Source of the DNA: Rhodanobacteraceae bacterium
Lineage (GTDB): Bacteria; Pseudomonadota; Gammaproteobacteria; Xanthomonadales; Rhodanobacteraceae
Reading direction: 5' to 3'
Assembly: GCA_004299555.1 (NCBI GenBank)
Contig: SCQU01000004.1
Span: 1-64,000, forward strand
Length of the DNA: 64,000 bases
Shown here one piece after another: positions 1 to 8,305 of this stretch (the stretch's first letter is position 1; every line of letters starts with the position of its first letter). Below the pieces are notes generated by a model. The model ran no database searches, was not told the origin of the DNA, and was given only the letters and a program-made list of their open reading frames with translations. Made by a program: the position numbers and the translations under genes.

Positions 1-398
<398 letters not shown>

Positions 399-624
399 GA
401 TGTTGCGACAACCCGAAGGCTGCCTATTTTGAGAAGAGTCCAAAGCCTGAACTGCAATTCATCGCTGAATTACTAAATTCAAAGGTTTGGACGTCTTGCA
501 TCGATGAACTTTCATCCACCTGCAAGCCGCCCACACAAGTCACCTGTGCACACTGTCAAGGAACCGTTGCGGTGCGTCACCTCGCGGTTTCGCGTCTCGA
601 AGCGTTTCGCCTCGTGAGCCGCCC
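399..624 (-). promoter_or_regulatory. rrn leader with boxA-like element
   Basis: Transcribed spacer between the rrn promoter and the 16S 5' end. On the minus strand 544-561 reads CCTTGACAGTGTGCACAG, followed by a GTGTGGGC stretch. This resembles the boxA/boxC antitermination region of gammaproteobacterial rrn leaders. The boxA identity is a judgement by resemblance and position; the same TTGACA could instead act as a -35 box. No protein gene is seen here. Confidence 0.55.
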
Positions 625-652
625 ATTGTAGCGAAGCTTCGGGGCCTGTCAA
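625..652 (-). promoter_or_regulatory. sigma-70 rrn P1-type promoter
   Basis: On the minus strand a perfect -35 TTGACA (647-652) is followed by a 16-nt spacer and -10 TACAAT (625-630), then a GC-rich discriminator (GGGCGG) as expected of a stringently controlled rRNA promoter. The upstream flank (653-680) is rich in short A tracts and could serve as an UP element. The start site would lie near 618, about 220 nt before the 16S 5' end. Confidence 0.88.
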
Positions 653-807
653 CAACTTTCGCAAAAGTTTTTGCGACCCGAAAGCTCCCCCCGAACGGCG
701 CTCAGCACCGTGGGGCCGTCAAGGATAGCGCGCAACTTTGGGCATTGGAAGAGCAATCGTGCGGACCCGCACTACACTGCGGTTTCCTTGCCCTGCGGAC
801 GCCTCCC

Positions 808-1275
808 ATGCGCCATTTCTCCCTGTTTGCTGCAGCGATCGGCCTTGCCCTGTGTTCCACCGTGGCTTGGACCGCGGTACCCGCCACGCCAGCCGCGGCC
901 AGCGTCGTCCTGCACGGACGCGAGTTCACGGTCGAGGTGGCAACAACGCCGGCTGAACAGGCCCACGGCCTGATGGACCGCACCTCCATGCCACTCGATC
1001 ACGGCATGCTGTTCGTGTTCCCAGACTCCTCGCCGCGCACCTTCTGGATGAAGCACACGCTGATTCCGCTGGACATGCTGTTCTTCGACACCAACCGCAG
1101 GCTGGTCAGCATCCAGGCCGACGCAAAGCCTTGCAGGTCAGATCCCTGTGCGCTGTATCCCAGCCGGGTGCCGGCGCGCTACGTGCTGGAGCTGAATGCC
1201 GGCACCGCGGCGCGGCTTGGGCTGCGGGACGGCGACGCGATCACGTTTTCCGCCGGCATCTCCGGCGCCCAGTGA
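808..1275 (+). CDS. DUF192 family exported protein
   Basis: A 155-residue protein. It starts at the ATG at 808 because a typical signal peptide follows immediately (MRHFSLFAAAIGLALCST, cleavage near residue 25). The body carries the DUF192 signature: 'TPAEQAHGLMDRTSMP', 'GMLFVFP', 'FWMKHTLIPLDMLFFD', then 'YVLELNAG' and 'GLRDGDAI'. DUF192 proteins are small secreted beta-rich proteins of unknown biochemical role. The gene is rightward, its 5' end facing the rrn promoter, and no obvious operon partner is seen. An upstream ATG (745) would bury the signal peptide and is less likely. Confidence 0.9.
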   Translation: MRHFSLFAAAIGLALCSTVAWTAVPATPAAASVVLHGREFTVEVATTPAEQAHGLMDRTSMPLDHGMLFVFPDSSPRTFWMKHTLIPLDMLFFDTNRRLVSIQADAKPCRSDPCALYPSRVPARYVLELNAGTAARLGLRDGDAITFSAGISGAQ

Positions 1276-1385
1276 AATACGCCGTCGGCGAGGTGTACGC
1301 AGGTGAAGTTTGCCGGCAACGGCACCAGCGGTCCGGGTGCACCGGTATCAAACCAACGATCGTCAAATGGGACGAACTCGAACAT
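1179..1385 (-). CDS. possible small protein downstream of rubredoxin (uncertain)
   Basis: A 68-codon reading frame on the minus strand, beginning 'MFEFVPFDDRWFDTGAPG', lies just downstream of the rubredoxin gene and overlaps the last ~100 bp of the DUF192 gene antiparallel. Its N-terminal 45 codons fall in otherwise gene-free DNA and read like protein (aromatic- and Asp-rich, few rare codons). The C-terminal third lies opposite DUF192 and looks like shadow sequence. No family is recognised. It could be a real short gene or chance. Confidence 0.25.
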   Translation of the reverse strand: MFEFVPFDDRWFDTGAPGPLVPLPANFTCVHLADGVFHWAPEMPAENVIASPSRSPSRAAVPAFSSST

Positions 1386-1473
1386 GGCTGCGGCTCCCCG
1401 CGTCGGCGACGCATCCATGCAAGCACACGCGCATGGTCAACGGATGACGCAATTGGGGCAACCGCATGGCAAC

Positions 1474-1680
1474 TCAGTCGTCGGCCTCGACCATTTCAAA
1501 GTCTTCCTTGGTCGTACCGCAATCGGGGCACGTCCAGGTCTCGGGAATGTCTTCCCATCGCGTGCCGGGTGCGATGCCCTCTTCGGGCAGACCCGCTTCC
1601 TCGTCGTAGATGAAGCCGCATACGACGCACATGAATTTGCGATAGGTCACAAGGGTTTCAGCGGGAGCACTCATGGGCAA
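1474..1680 (-). CDS. rubA: Rubredoxin
   Basis: A 68-residue one-iron electron carrier. The four Fe ligands are visible as two CxxC knuckles: C18-V-V-C21-G and C51-P-D-C54-G, spaced as in the family. The core motifs 'GFIYDEEAG' and '[16 protein letters not shown]' are typical. Rubredoxins pass electrons between reductases and oxygenases or peroxide/superoxide scavengers. It is divergent from hemL with a ~210-bp gap, in which no other gene is seen. An alternative start two codons in (1674) is equally acceptable. Confidence 0.96.
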   Translation of the reverse strand: MPMSAPAETLVTYRKFMCVVCGFIYDEEAGLPEEGIAPGTRWEDIPETWTCPDCGTTKEDFEMVEADD

Positions 1681-1891
1681 CTGCAGTCATGGATGACGGG
1701 GCTATTGTGACAAGTTGCGCGCCCACAGGAAAGCGAGTATTTGACGCAGGTCAGAGTGTGGGCCCAGCGTCCGGGCGGCTCGAACGCGGCTGGCGATCGC
1801 GCACGTCACGTCGGACAATGGCAGCCTTGCGCGCCGCGTTGCACGATTTTCGACGGCACCGCGCCGCCACTCCCAACCCCACGGTACCGGC

Positions 1892-3178
1892 ATGACCAGC
1901 AACCTCGAACTCTTCCGCCGCGCGCAGCAGGTGCTGCCCGGCGGTGTTGATTCACCCGTGCGCGCGTTCCAGTCCGTAGGCGGCGAGCCCTTCATCGCGG
2001 CGCGCGCGGACGGGCCGTACCTGTGGGATGTCGAGGGCAAGCGTTACATTGATTACGTCGGCTCGTGGGGGCCGATGATCGCCGGCCACAACCACCCGCA
2101 CGTGCGTGAAGCGGTCGAGCGCGCCGTCCGCAACGGGCTGTCCTACGGTACCCCGTGCGCGGCCGAGGCCGAACTGGCCGAGGCCATCCACGCGCTGATG
2201 CCGGCTATCGAGATGCTGCGTTTTGTCAACTCCGGCACCGAGGCCACCATGTCCGCGCTGCGGCTGGCGCGCGGCGCAACCGGGCGCGACCGCTTCGTGA
2301 AGTTTGAAGGCTGCTACCACGGCCACGGCGACTCGTTTCTCGTCAAGGCCGGATCCGGCGCGTTGACGCTCGGGGTACCCGATTCGCCGGGCGTACCCAA
2401 GGCGCTGGCGGACCTGACGATCACCCTGCCCTACAACGACATCGACGCCGCCCGCGCGTTGTTTGACGCCATGGGCAAAACCCTCGCCTGCGTGATCGTC
2501 GAACCGGTCGCCGGCAACATGAACTGCGTGCCACCACGGCCCGGCTTCCTGCAAACGCTGCGCGAGCTGTGTTCGCGCGACGGCGCATTGCTGATTTTCG
2601 ACGAAGTGATGACCGGATTCCGGGTGTCCCTCGGCGGTGCGCAGGAGCTGTACGCCGTCACGCCCGACCTCACCACGCTCGGCAAGGTCATCGGCGGCGG
2701 CATGCCGGTCGGCGCCTACGGCGGACGGCGCGACCTGATGCAGCAGATTGCACCGGCGGGGCCGATCTACCAGGCCGGCACGCTGTCCGGAAACCCGGTC
2801 GCCATGGCGGCGGGACTGGCGACGCTCGACCTGGTGCGTGAACCTGGCTTTCACGAGCGCCTGGCGCTGCAAACCCGGTCGCTGTGCGATGGCCTCGTCG
2901 CCTGCGCACGCGAGGCCGGCGTGCCATTCTCGGCCAACCGCGTGGGCGGCATGTTCGGCCTGTTCTTCAACGCCGACAAGGTCACGACCTTCTCCCAGGC
3001 CATGGCCTGCGACCGCCAGGCATTCGGGCGCTTTTTCCACTCAATGTTGGATGGCGGCGTGTACTTTGCGCCCAGTACCTTCGAAGCCGGGTTCATGTCG
3101 ACCGCACACACCGACGCGACCATCGCGGCCACGCTAGAAGTTGCGCGCAGGGGATTCGCGGCGGCGGCGCGCGTCTGA
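1892..3178 (+). CDS. hemL: Glutamate-1-semialdehyde 2,1-aminomutase
   Basis: A 428-residue PLP enzyme that isomerises glutamate-1-semialdehyde to 5-aminolevulinate, the committed C5-pathway step of tetrapyrrole synthesis. Visible signatures: N-terminal '[20 protein letters not shown]', the PLP/substrate region '[15 protein letters not shown]', '[19 protein letters not shown]', '[11 protein letters not shown]', and the Schiff-base lysine K265 in '[15 protein letters not shown]', the same number as in E. coli. Full family length, no damage. The gene converges on the glyoxalase gene with only 3 bp between stop codons. Confidence 0.98.
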   Translation: MTSNLELFRRAQQVLPGGVDSPVRAFQSVGGEPFIAARADGPYLWDVEGKRYIDYVGSWGPMIAGHNHPHVREAVERAVRNGLSYGTPCAAEAELAEAIHALMPAIEMLRFVNSGTEATMSALRLARGATGRDRFVKFEGCYHGHGDSFLVKAGSGALTLGVPDSPGVPKALADLTITLPYNDIDAARALFDAMGKTLACVIVEPVAGNMNCVPPRPGFLQTLRELCSRDGALLIFDEVMTGFRVSLGGAQELYAVTPDLTTLGKVIGGGMPVGAYGGRRDLMQQIAPAGPIYQAGTLSGNPVAMAAGLATLDLVREPGFHERLALQTRSLCDGLVACAREAGVPFSANRVGGMFGLFFNADKVTTFSQAMACDRQAFGRFFHSMLDGGVYFAPSTFEAGFMSTAHTDATIAATLEVARRGFAAAARV

Positions 3179-3181
3179 GCA

Positions 3182-3604
3182 TCACCAGACGCCGGAATTT
3201 TTCATCGACACCCACGGCTCTGCCGGTGGCAACGGGTCCCCCGCCTGCAGCAGTTCGATCGAGATCAGGTCGGGCGAGCGCACGAACGCCATGTGGCCGT
3301 CACGCGGCGGCCGGTTGATCGCGACGCCCATCTGCGCAAGCCGCGCGCAGGTCGCGTAGATGTCCTCGACGCGGAAGGCGAGGTGTCCGAAGTTGCGCGC
3401 AGTGCCATAGTCCTCGGTCGAATCCCAGTTGTAGGTCAGTTCAAGCTCGGCATCGGGACTTTCCGGCGCCGCCAGGAACACCAGGGTGAACTTGCCGGCG
3501 GGCACGTCGCGGCGACGCACCTCGTGCAGGCCCAGGCCCTCGCAATAGAAGCGGAGGTTTGCGTCAAGATCGCGTACGCGCACCATGCTGTGCAGGTATC
3601 GCAT
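3182..3604 (-). CDS. gloA: Glyoxalase I (lactoylglutathione lyase)
   Basis: A 140-residue VOC-fold metalloenzyme that converts the methylglyoxal-glutathione hemithioacetal to S-lactoylglutathione. It starts at MRYLHSMVRV, with GGAGA 9 nt upstream. The four metal ligands of the E. coli-type enzyme can be placed: H5 (MRYLH), E55 (in 'ELELTYNW'), H74 (in 'NFGHLAF') and E117 (in 'SIELLQ'). It lacks the longer insertions of eukaryotic forms, fitting the Ni-type bacterial class. The 5' end is divergent from the PLP enzyme (91-bp shared promoter region). Confidence 0.92.
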   Translation of the reverse strand: MRYLHSMVRVRDLDANLRFYCEGLGLHEVRRRDVPAGKFTLVFLAAPESPDAELELTYNWDSTEDYGTARNFGHLAFRVEDIYATCARLAQMGVAINRPPRDGHMAFVRSPDLISIELLQAGDPLPPAEPWVSMKNSGVW

Positions 3605-3695
3605 GTCATTGTCTCCAGGTTCGCGGCGCCGCCTGGCGGCCATTGGGCTATCGTGGTCGCAGCAACCCTGCCAACGCAAGTCTGGAGGCAACAAA

Positions 3696-4817
3696 ATGGC
3701 GCCGAAATTCGCCACGCTCGCCGTACACGCCGGTGCCGAACCCGACCCGGAAACCGGCGCGGTCACACCCCCGATTCACCTGTCGACGACGTTCGTGCAC
3801 GCACCGGGAAACCCGCCGCAGGCATTCACCTACCAGCGCGCGGACAACCCGACGCAACGCCGGCTCGAAACGGCGCTGGCCGCCCTGGAAGGCGGCGCAC
3901 GCGCGCTCGCATTCGCGTCGGGCATGGCTGCAATCGCCGCGGCGCTGGATACACTGCAAGCAGGACAGACCGTCGTGGTGCCGCAGGACTGCTACGTCGG
4001 AACCCGCGGTTATGCGAGCGACGTGTTGCCCACGCGCGGCGTCAACGTTGCGACCGTCGACACCACGGATCTCGAGGCGGTCGAACACGCGTGCAGCCAG
4101 GGCGTCGCCCTGCTGTGGGCCGAATCGCCGTCAAACCCGCGCCTGCAGGTAAGTGACCTGGCCGGGCTGGCCCGCATCGCGCACGCCCACGGCGCGCGCA
4201 TGGTGTGCGACAACACCTTCGCGACGCCCGCGCTGCAGCGCCCGCTGGAGCTTGGTGCCGACGTCGTGATGCATTCAACCACCAAATATTTTGGCGGCCA
4301 CAGCGACGTGCTCGGCGGCGCGCTGGTGTTTGCGCACGACGATGACTTTGCCGCCCAGGTTGCGCAACGCCGCGTGTTGACCGGCGCCACGCTGGCGCCG
4401 TTCAGCGCCTGGCTGACCCTGCGCGGTTGCCATTCACTGCCGGCACGCATGGCGCTGCACTGCGCGAACGCGCACAAGGTCGCGGTGTTTCTTACCAACC
4501 ACGCCGCGATCGAGCGGGTGAATTACCCGGGCCTGCCCGGCCACGCAGGACACACCATCGCGGCCCGGCAAATGCGCGATTTCGGCGCGATGCTGAGCAT
4601 CGAATTGCGCGGTGGGTACGCCGCGGCCGTGGCGGTGGCGCGGAAAACAAAGATCTTCACCAACGCAACGTCGCTCGGCGGCTGCGAATCGCTGATCGAA
4701 CACCGGGCGTCGGCGGAAGGCGAACACACCCAGGCGCCGCCGGCACTGGTGCGCCTGTCGGTCGGACTGGAAGACGCCGACGACCTGATCGCCGATCTCG
4801 CCCAGGCGCTCGGCTGA
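3696..4817 (+). CDS. Trans-sulfuration PLP enzyme (cystathionine gamma-synthase / beta-lyase family)
   Basis: A 373-residue Cys/Met-metabolism PLP enzyme. The start at 3696 has a good GGAGG-like site (CTGGAGGCAACAAAATG). Family motifs: 'TPPIHLSTTFVH', 'YQRADNPTQRRLETALAALEGG', 'FASGMAAIAAALD', the Asp region 'CDNTFATP', and the PLP lysine K197 in 'HSTTKYFGGHSD'. The closing 'VRLSVGLEDADDLIADL' is typical. The family includes MetB, MetC and gamma-lyases; the sequence alone does not tell me which, so no symbol is given. Confidence 0.9.
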   Translation: MAPKFATLAVHAGAEPDPETGAVTPPIHLSTTFVHAPGNPPQAFTYQRADNPTQRRLETALAALEGGARALAFASGMAAIAAALDTLQAGQTVVVPQDCYVGTRGYASDVLPTRGVNVATVDTTDLEAVEHACSQGVALLWAESPSNPRLQVSDLAGLARIAHAHGARMVCDNTFATPALQRPLELGADVVMHSTTKYFGGHSDVLGGALVFAHDDDFAAQVAQRRVLTGATLAPFSAWLTLRGCHSLPARMALHCANAHKVAVFLTNHAAIERVNYPGLPGHAGHTIAARQMRDFGAMLSIELRGGYAAAVAVARKTKIFTNATSLGGCESLIEHRASAEGEHTQAPPALVRLSVGLEDADDLIADLAQALG

Positions 4818-4876
4818 TTGACCGCCACCGGCGCGGCGCCGGCACCGGTCCGTGGCGGGGATACGGTGCCCGGCGC

Positions 4877-4969
4877 CTGTATCACGCGCTTTACACCTGC
4901 GGCTGCGCGCCACGGGGCGCGCGCTGCTTCGGATCGAGCCCAATCGCCGCACGCCGGCTGTATCACGCG
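4877..4969 (+). promoter_or_regulatory. Candidate enhancer sites for fap operon 1
   Basis: The 12-mer CTGTATCACGCG occurs twice, at 4877-4888 and 4958-4969, 81 bp apart. A third partial copy (ATCACGCGT) lies just downstream near 4977. They lie 70-160 bp upstream of the -24/-12 promoter at 5038, where a sigma-54 activator would bind. The adjacent activator genes make them plausible operator sites. Not tested; the same 12-mer was not seen upstream of the second operon. Confidence 0.45.
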
Positions 4970-5037
4970 TGCAACAATCACGCGTCGGCTGACCCCCGGC
5001 ATGTTTGCAACTTGTTGAAAACATGACCGATTGCTAG

Positions 5038-5054
5038 TTGGCATCGGATTTGCG
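5038..5054 (+). promoter_or_regulatory. sigma-54 (-24/-12) promoter of fap operon 1
   Basis: TTGGCATCGGATTTGCG: the invariant GG (5040-5041) and GC (5052-5053) are separated by exactly 10 nt, as RpoN promoters require. Transcription should begin near 5065. This rules out the ATG at 5061 and points to the ATG at 5088 as the first gene's start. The equivalent site of the duplicate operon (12726) is an even better match. Confidence 0.85.
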
Positions 5055-5087
5055 ACAGGTATGGCCCCGGCTTCGAGTTCGGTTGCC

Positions 5088-5597
5088 ATGCTGCCAGGAC
5101 AAACCCGCCGTCCGTTCCGCAAGTCCTTGGTGCAGGCGTACGCCGCGGGTCTGCTGCTCGCGGCGCTGGCGGCCCCAACCCCGCTGCACGCCGCCGATGC
5201 CCACCAGGCCGTCCACGCCAAGCCAGGCGAAATCGTCCTGTTGCGCACGGTGCCCACACGGCCGGCGGTGCGACGGGCACCGCCGGGCATGGCACTGATC
5301 GTAGACACCAAACCCAACAGCCAGCTGGATCCCGCGCTCGGCAGCATGGAGCTGAGTGACCGTGAAGCCGGCGCCATCAGCGCGCCGGTGCGCGGCGCCA
5401 CGGGGGCGGTCCTGGCAACGCTTGCTGCCCGCCCGGCGCTCGCCGTCCCGGGCGGGGCGCAAGGTCAATCCACCCCGCGCGGCGCCGCGACGGACACGAC
5501 TCCGCTCAGCGTGGTCGGCAACGCAACGCGCGGGGTGGGCTCAAGCATCACCGGCGCGCTGCAGGCGCTGCCGTTCGGCAAGCCGGGCGGGGGCTGA
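5088..5597 (+). CDS. Exported protein at the fapA position, copy 1
   Basis: A 169-residue exported protein opening the first amyloid operon. A basic N-terminus and hydrophobic stretch ('AYAAGLLLAALAAPTPLHA') form a signal peptide ending near residue 36. The mature part has 'KPGEIVLLRTVPTRPAVRRAPPGMALIVD', a low-complexity middle, and a Gly/Ser-rich tail ending 'ITGALQALPFGKPGGG'. Its place before the FapB-like gene corresponds to fapA of Pseudomonas, a periplasmic chaperone-like protein, but I see no convincing similarity, so function is by position only. The tail is nearly identical in the duplicate (12775). The stop is 2 bp from the next gene. Confidence 0.75.
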   Translation: MLPGQTRRPFRKSLVQAYAAGLLLAALAAPTPLHAADAHQAVHAKPGEIVLLRTVPTRPAVRRAPPGMALIVDTKPNSQLDPALGSMELSDREAGAISAPVRGATGAVLATLAARPALAVPGGAQGQSTPRGAATDTTPLSVVGNATRGVGSSITGALQALPFGKPGGG

Positions 5598-5599
5598 GG

Positions 5600-6244
5600 A
5601 TGAGCGCCGCGCGTGCCGCCACGCTTCTCGCGTTGTCGCTGCTCCTCGGCAGCCCGCTCGCGCGCGCCGCACCGGGCGACAGCTACGCGGCCATGTTGGC
5701 CTACCTCACCGCCAGCCAGATCAGCGGCAGCGCGCTGAATGGCAGTGCGGGCGCCATCGCGCTCAACCTTGCCGCCGGTGACCAGAACCAGCAGGCCAAC
5801 CTGCGTGCGCTCGCCGTTGGCAACCAGGCGTCCGTGCAGATTCATGCGACGCAGCAACAGCGCGGCAACCAGGCCAACCTGCCCGGCATTGCGATCGCCG
5901 GGATCGGCGGCCGGGCGCTGGGCAACGCCGCCGGGCTGATATCGATCAACCAGGCGAGCGGCACCGCCAACGCGCAATTGAACACCGCCGGCATCACGCT
6001 GGCGCAACAGGGCATGCGCGCAACGCCGGCCGACCAGTGGCTGGCCGGCGTTTGTGCGTGCGCGCAAGAAGCAACGCCCGCGGGCCCGGATCCGCAAGGT
6101 TCCGGCACCCGCTTGTACTCGGCCACGGTTGCAGCCGGGGCAATGCATGGAATGCAGGGCGTCGTGCAACTCAACCAGATCGCGGGTTCGAACAACGTCA
6201 CGGCCAACCAGCTCAGCATCGAGGCTGGCCCGACGCCGCGGTAA
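5600..6244 (+). CDS. fapB: FapB-like minor amyloid / nucleator protein, copy 1
   Basis: A 214-residue exported protein (signal peptide about 1-23, '...SPLARA'). It has three spaced amyloid-type repeats with the Fap hallmark of Asn/Gln ladders after Gly: 'GAIALNLAAGDQNQQANL' (about 51-68), 'GLISINQASGTANAQLN' and 'GVVQLNQIAGSNNVTANQL' near the C-terminus. In Pseudomonas FapB nucleates FapC fibrils on the cell surface. Assignment rests on the repeats, length and position between the fapA-position gene and FapC. A CAC motif ('GVCACAQEA') lies before the last repeat and is kept in the duplicate copy. Confidence 0.8.
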   Translation: MSAARAATLLALSLLLGSPLARAAPGDSYAAMLAYLTASQISGSALNGSAGAIALNLAAGDQNQQANLRALAVGNQASVQIHATQQQRGNQANLPGIAIAGIGGRALGNAAGLISINQASGTANAQLNTAGITLAQQGMRATPADQWLAGVCACAQEATPAGPDPQGSGTRLYSATVAAGAMHGMQGVVQLNQIAGSNNVTANQLSIEAGPTPR

Positions 6245-6267
6245 CCAACGTCAAACAGGAGACACCC

Positions 6268-7470
6268 ATGAACGTAGCAATGAAGAGAACCATGCTCGCG
6301 GTCGCGGTCGGGCTGATCTGCACCTCCGCGGCGTATGCACAGGACTCCGGTGAACAGGGCTTCAGCCAGAGCTACTCGCTCAACCAGAGCAGCACGCACA
6401 AGTCGAAGGTCGTGTTCAACAAGAAGATGAAACTGAGCACCGACATCGAGATCAGCGGCAAGCCGAAGGTCAAGGGCACCATCAAGGTCGACTCGGCGGC
6501 CACCGCCATCGTCGACAACGCCCAGAAGAACCACAACAACGCCGGCGAGAATGAACTCCTCGACAACGGCGCCAGCATTGGCAACAACGTCGGCAGCAAC
6601 GCCTCCGGCAACCTCGGCTTCAACGTTGGCGCGGGCGACAACAACCAGCAGGACAACGCGGCTGCGCTGGCGGCGACCGATGCGAGCTTCGTGTTCGGGA
6701 TGGCCGATGGCGAGGTATTCGTCAACCAGCTCGACCACAACAACGAGACATTGAACGCGGGCGTGACCAACAGCGCCACGGTCAGCGGCAACGCGTTCAA
6801 CGCGGCCTCCGGCAACCTCGGCGTCAACGTGACCTCGGGCAACAACAACCAGCAGAAGAATGCGCTGGCGGCCGCGGTTGCGACCACCGACTACGCGCAG
6901 GCATCGGTGGATTCGAGCCAGTACTCGAAGGGCAACCAGACCGCAAACACGGGCTACGTCCAAGACGTCGCCACTGAGGTCGCCGTGGAGCTTAGCGGCA
7001 GTGCGAGCGGCACCTACTCGGGTGCTTCACGCGGCAACGCCTACCAGGCCAACGATATCTACCCGGATATGTGGAACGGCGACATCCACAAATCGGGTAC
7101 CCAAACGGGTCACTTCGACCTGGACGGCTCGGCGCAGGGTGCGGTGCTGGACCCGTACAAGGCCGGTCAAACCAACAGCACCGGCGACCCGATCGGCGGT
7201 CTCTCGTTTGACACCAACGCGCAGGAAATGGGTGACATTGCGCTCAACGACATCGCGCTCAGCGGGTACGTGTATGCGCTGACGCCCATCGTCGTCTATG
7301 CCACCAACACGGCGAGCCTCTCCGGCGCGGCGTTCCAGAACGCTTCCGGCAACATCGGCGTCAACGTCTCGGCGGGTACCGGCAACCAGCAGGCCAACAG
7401 CCTGGCGATGGCGGTCGCGCAACCTGCGCCGCCAGCGGGCGGTGGCGGCACCGGCGGTGGCGAACCGTAG
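6268..7470 (+). CDS. fapC: FapC-like major functional amyloid subunit, copy 1
   Basis: A 400-residue protein with a clear signal peptide (1-24, 'CTSAAYA') and start at 6268 (AGGAGACACCC before ATG). Three repeats with the consensus A-S-G-N-(L/I)-G-x-N-V-x-(A/S)-G-x-x-N-Q-Q-x-N lie at about 112-136, 180-204 and 359-384. They are separated by two linkers, as in the R1-L1-R2-L2-R3 plan of Pseudomonas FapC. The C-terminus is Pro/Gly-rich ('GGGGTGGGEP') and lacks the CxxC pair of Pseudomonas FapC. Expected to be secreted through FapF and to form extracellular cross-beta fibrils in biofilm. Followed by a strong hairpin. Confidence 0.9.
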   Translation: MNVAMKRTMLAVAVGLICTSAAYAQDSGEQGFSQSYSLNQSSTHKSKVVFNKKMKLSTDIEISGKPKVKGTIKVDSAATAIVDNAQKNHNNAGENELLDNGASIGNNVGSNASGNLGFNVGAGDNNQQDNAAALAATDASFVFGMADGEVFVNQLDHNNETLNAGVTNSATVSGNAFNAASGNLGVNVTSGNNNQQKNALAAAVATTDYAQASVDSSQYSKGNQTANTGYVQDVATEVAVELSGSASGTYSGASRGNAYQANDIYPDMWNGDIHKSGTQTGHFDLDGSAQGAVLDPYKAGQTNSTGDPIGGLSFDTNAQEMGDIALNDIALSGYVYALTPIVVYATNTASLSGAAFQNASGNIGVNVSAGTGNQQANSLAMAVAQPAPPAGGGGTGGGEP

Positions 7471-7523
7471 TCTGGCCCAAGCGGCGTGTCCGGGTACCCC
7501 CTGCCTGGACCCGCTGCTTTGCC

Positions 7524-7551
7524 CTCCCGGCCCGCGGCAGCGGGCCGGGAG
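7524..7551 (+). terminator. Intercistronic hairpin after fapC, copy 1
   Basis: A perfect 12-bp stem (CTCCCGGCCCGC / GCGGGCCGGGAG) with a GGCA loop, followed by TCTTTCTCCC. The weak T run suggests a partial terminator or an RNA-stabilising structure rather than full termination, because fapD-F follow without their own visible promoter. The duplicate operon keeps it at the same place (15253-15278). Confidence 0.75.
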
Positions 7552-7575
7552 TCTTTCTCCCAAGGAACCCATGCC

Positions 7576-8286
7576 GTGTCACGCTTCCCTCCCGCACGCC
7601 TGATCCTGTCCTTGCTGGCCGGCATCGTCTGCACCGCAGGGATTGCCCACGCCGCCGGGATCGCTTTTGCGGCGGTGCTGCCCAACGGCAAGCTGTACCG
7701 CGCGCCGGTTGAAAGCATGCAAGCGGCGCGCTTTCGCAACATCGTGCGCCAACACACCGATTTCAGTTGCGGCGCGGCGGCGCTCGCCACGCTGCTGAAG
7801 TATGGCTACGACCTCAACGTCGACGAAGCCACCGTGCTCGCCGGCCTCATGGGCGTCGCCGACCCCGAACAGGTGCGCAAGCAGGGGTTTTCGTTGCTGG
7901 ACATCAAACACTACGTGGACGACCTCGGCCTGCGCGGGCGTGGTTACCGCATTACCGAAACGCGTCTGCTCACGGTCCGCGTGCCGACGATCGTGCTGAT
8001 CCAGACCAACGGCTACCGGCATTTCGTGGTGCTGAAGCTGATCGACCACGGCCGCGTCGAGATCGCGGACCCCGCGCTTGGCAACACCAGCATGTCCCTT
8101 GCGCAGTTCATGCAGGTGTGGCCGTCGCGTGCGCTGTTCGCCGTAATCGGCAGCGGCTTTGACCGCAACACCGTGCTGCTGCAACCGCAGCGCACCCCGA
8201 GCGCCCGCGAGCTCTACGCGCGCTCGGGGCCACTGACCGACTCGGAATTGCTGGACTTTGGCTTTACCAGCGCGGATTTGTTTTGA
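7576..8286 (+). CDS. fapD: FapD-like C39-family peptidase, copy 1
   Basis: A 236-residue exported papain-like cysteine peptidase. The catalytic set is visible: C65 in 'TDFSCGAAALATLL', H149 in 'YRHFVVL' and D165 in 'EIADPALGN'. I choose the GTG at 7576 (AAGGA 9 nt upstream): it gives a signal peptide ('LILSLLAGIVCTAGIAHA') and exactly the same length and catalytic numbering as the ATG-started duplicate at 15301. FapD is required for amyloid export or processing in Pseudomonas and probably works in the periplasm with FapE and FapF. Confidence 0.9.
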   Translation: MSRFPPARLILSLLAGIVCTAGIAHAAGIAFAAVLPNGKLYRAPVESMQAARFRNIVRQHTDFSCGAAALATLLKYGYDLNVDEATVLAGLMGVADPEQVRKQGFSLLDIKHYVDDLGLRGRGYRITETRLLTVRVPTIVLIQTNGYRHFVVLKLIDHGRVEIADPALGNTSMSLAQFMQVWPSRALFAVIGSGFDRNTVLLQPQRTPSARELYARSGPLTDSELLDFGFTSADLF

Positions 8287-8305
8287 GATCCGCAGGAAAT
8301 CGACC

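Noticed and set aside
1702-2040. Leftward frame in the rubredoxin-hemL gap
   Set aside because: Most of it lies opposite the hemL start; it has no family features and a shadow-like composition.
5061-5087. ATG at 5061 as start of the first fap gene
   Set aside because: It lies upstream of the transcription start predicted from the -24/-12 promoter; the next in-frame ATG at 5088 gives a normal signal peptide.
7524-7551. Full terminator ending the first operon after fapC
   Set aside because: No good T tract, fapD-F follow in the same direction with no visible promoter, and the hairpin is kept at the same internal place in the duplicate; better seen as an intra-operon element.
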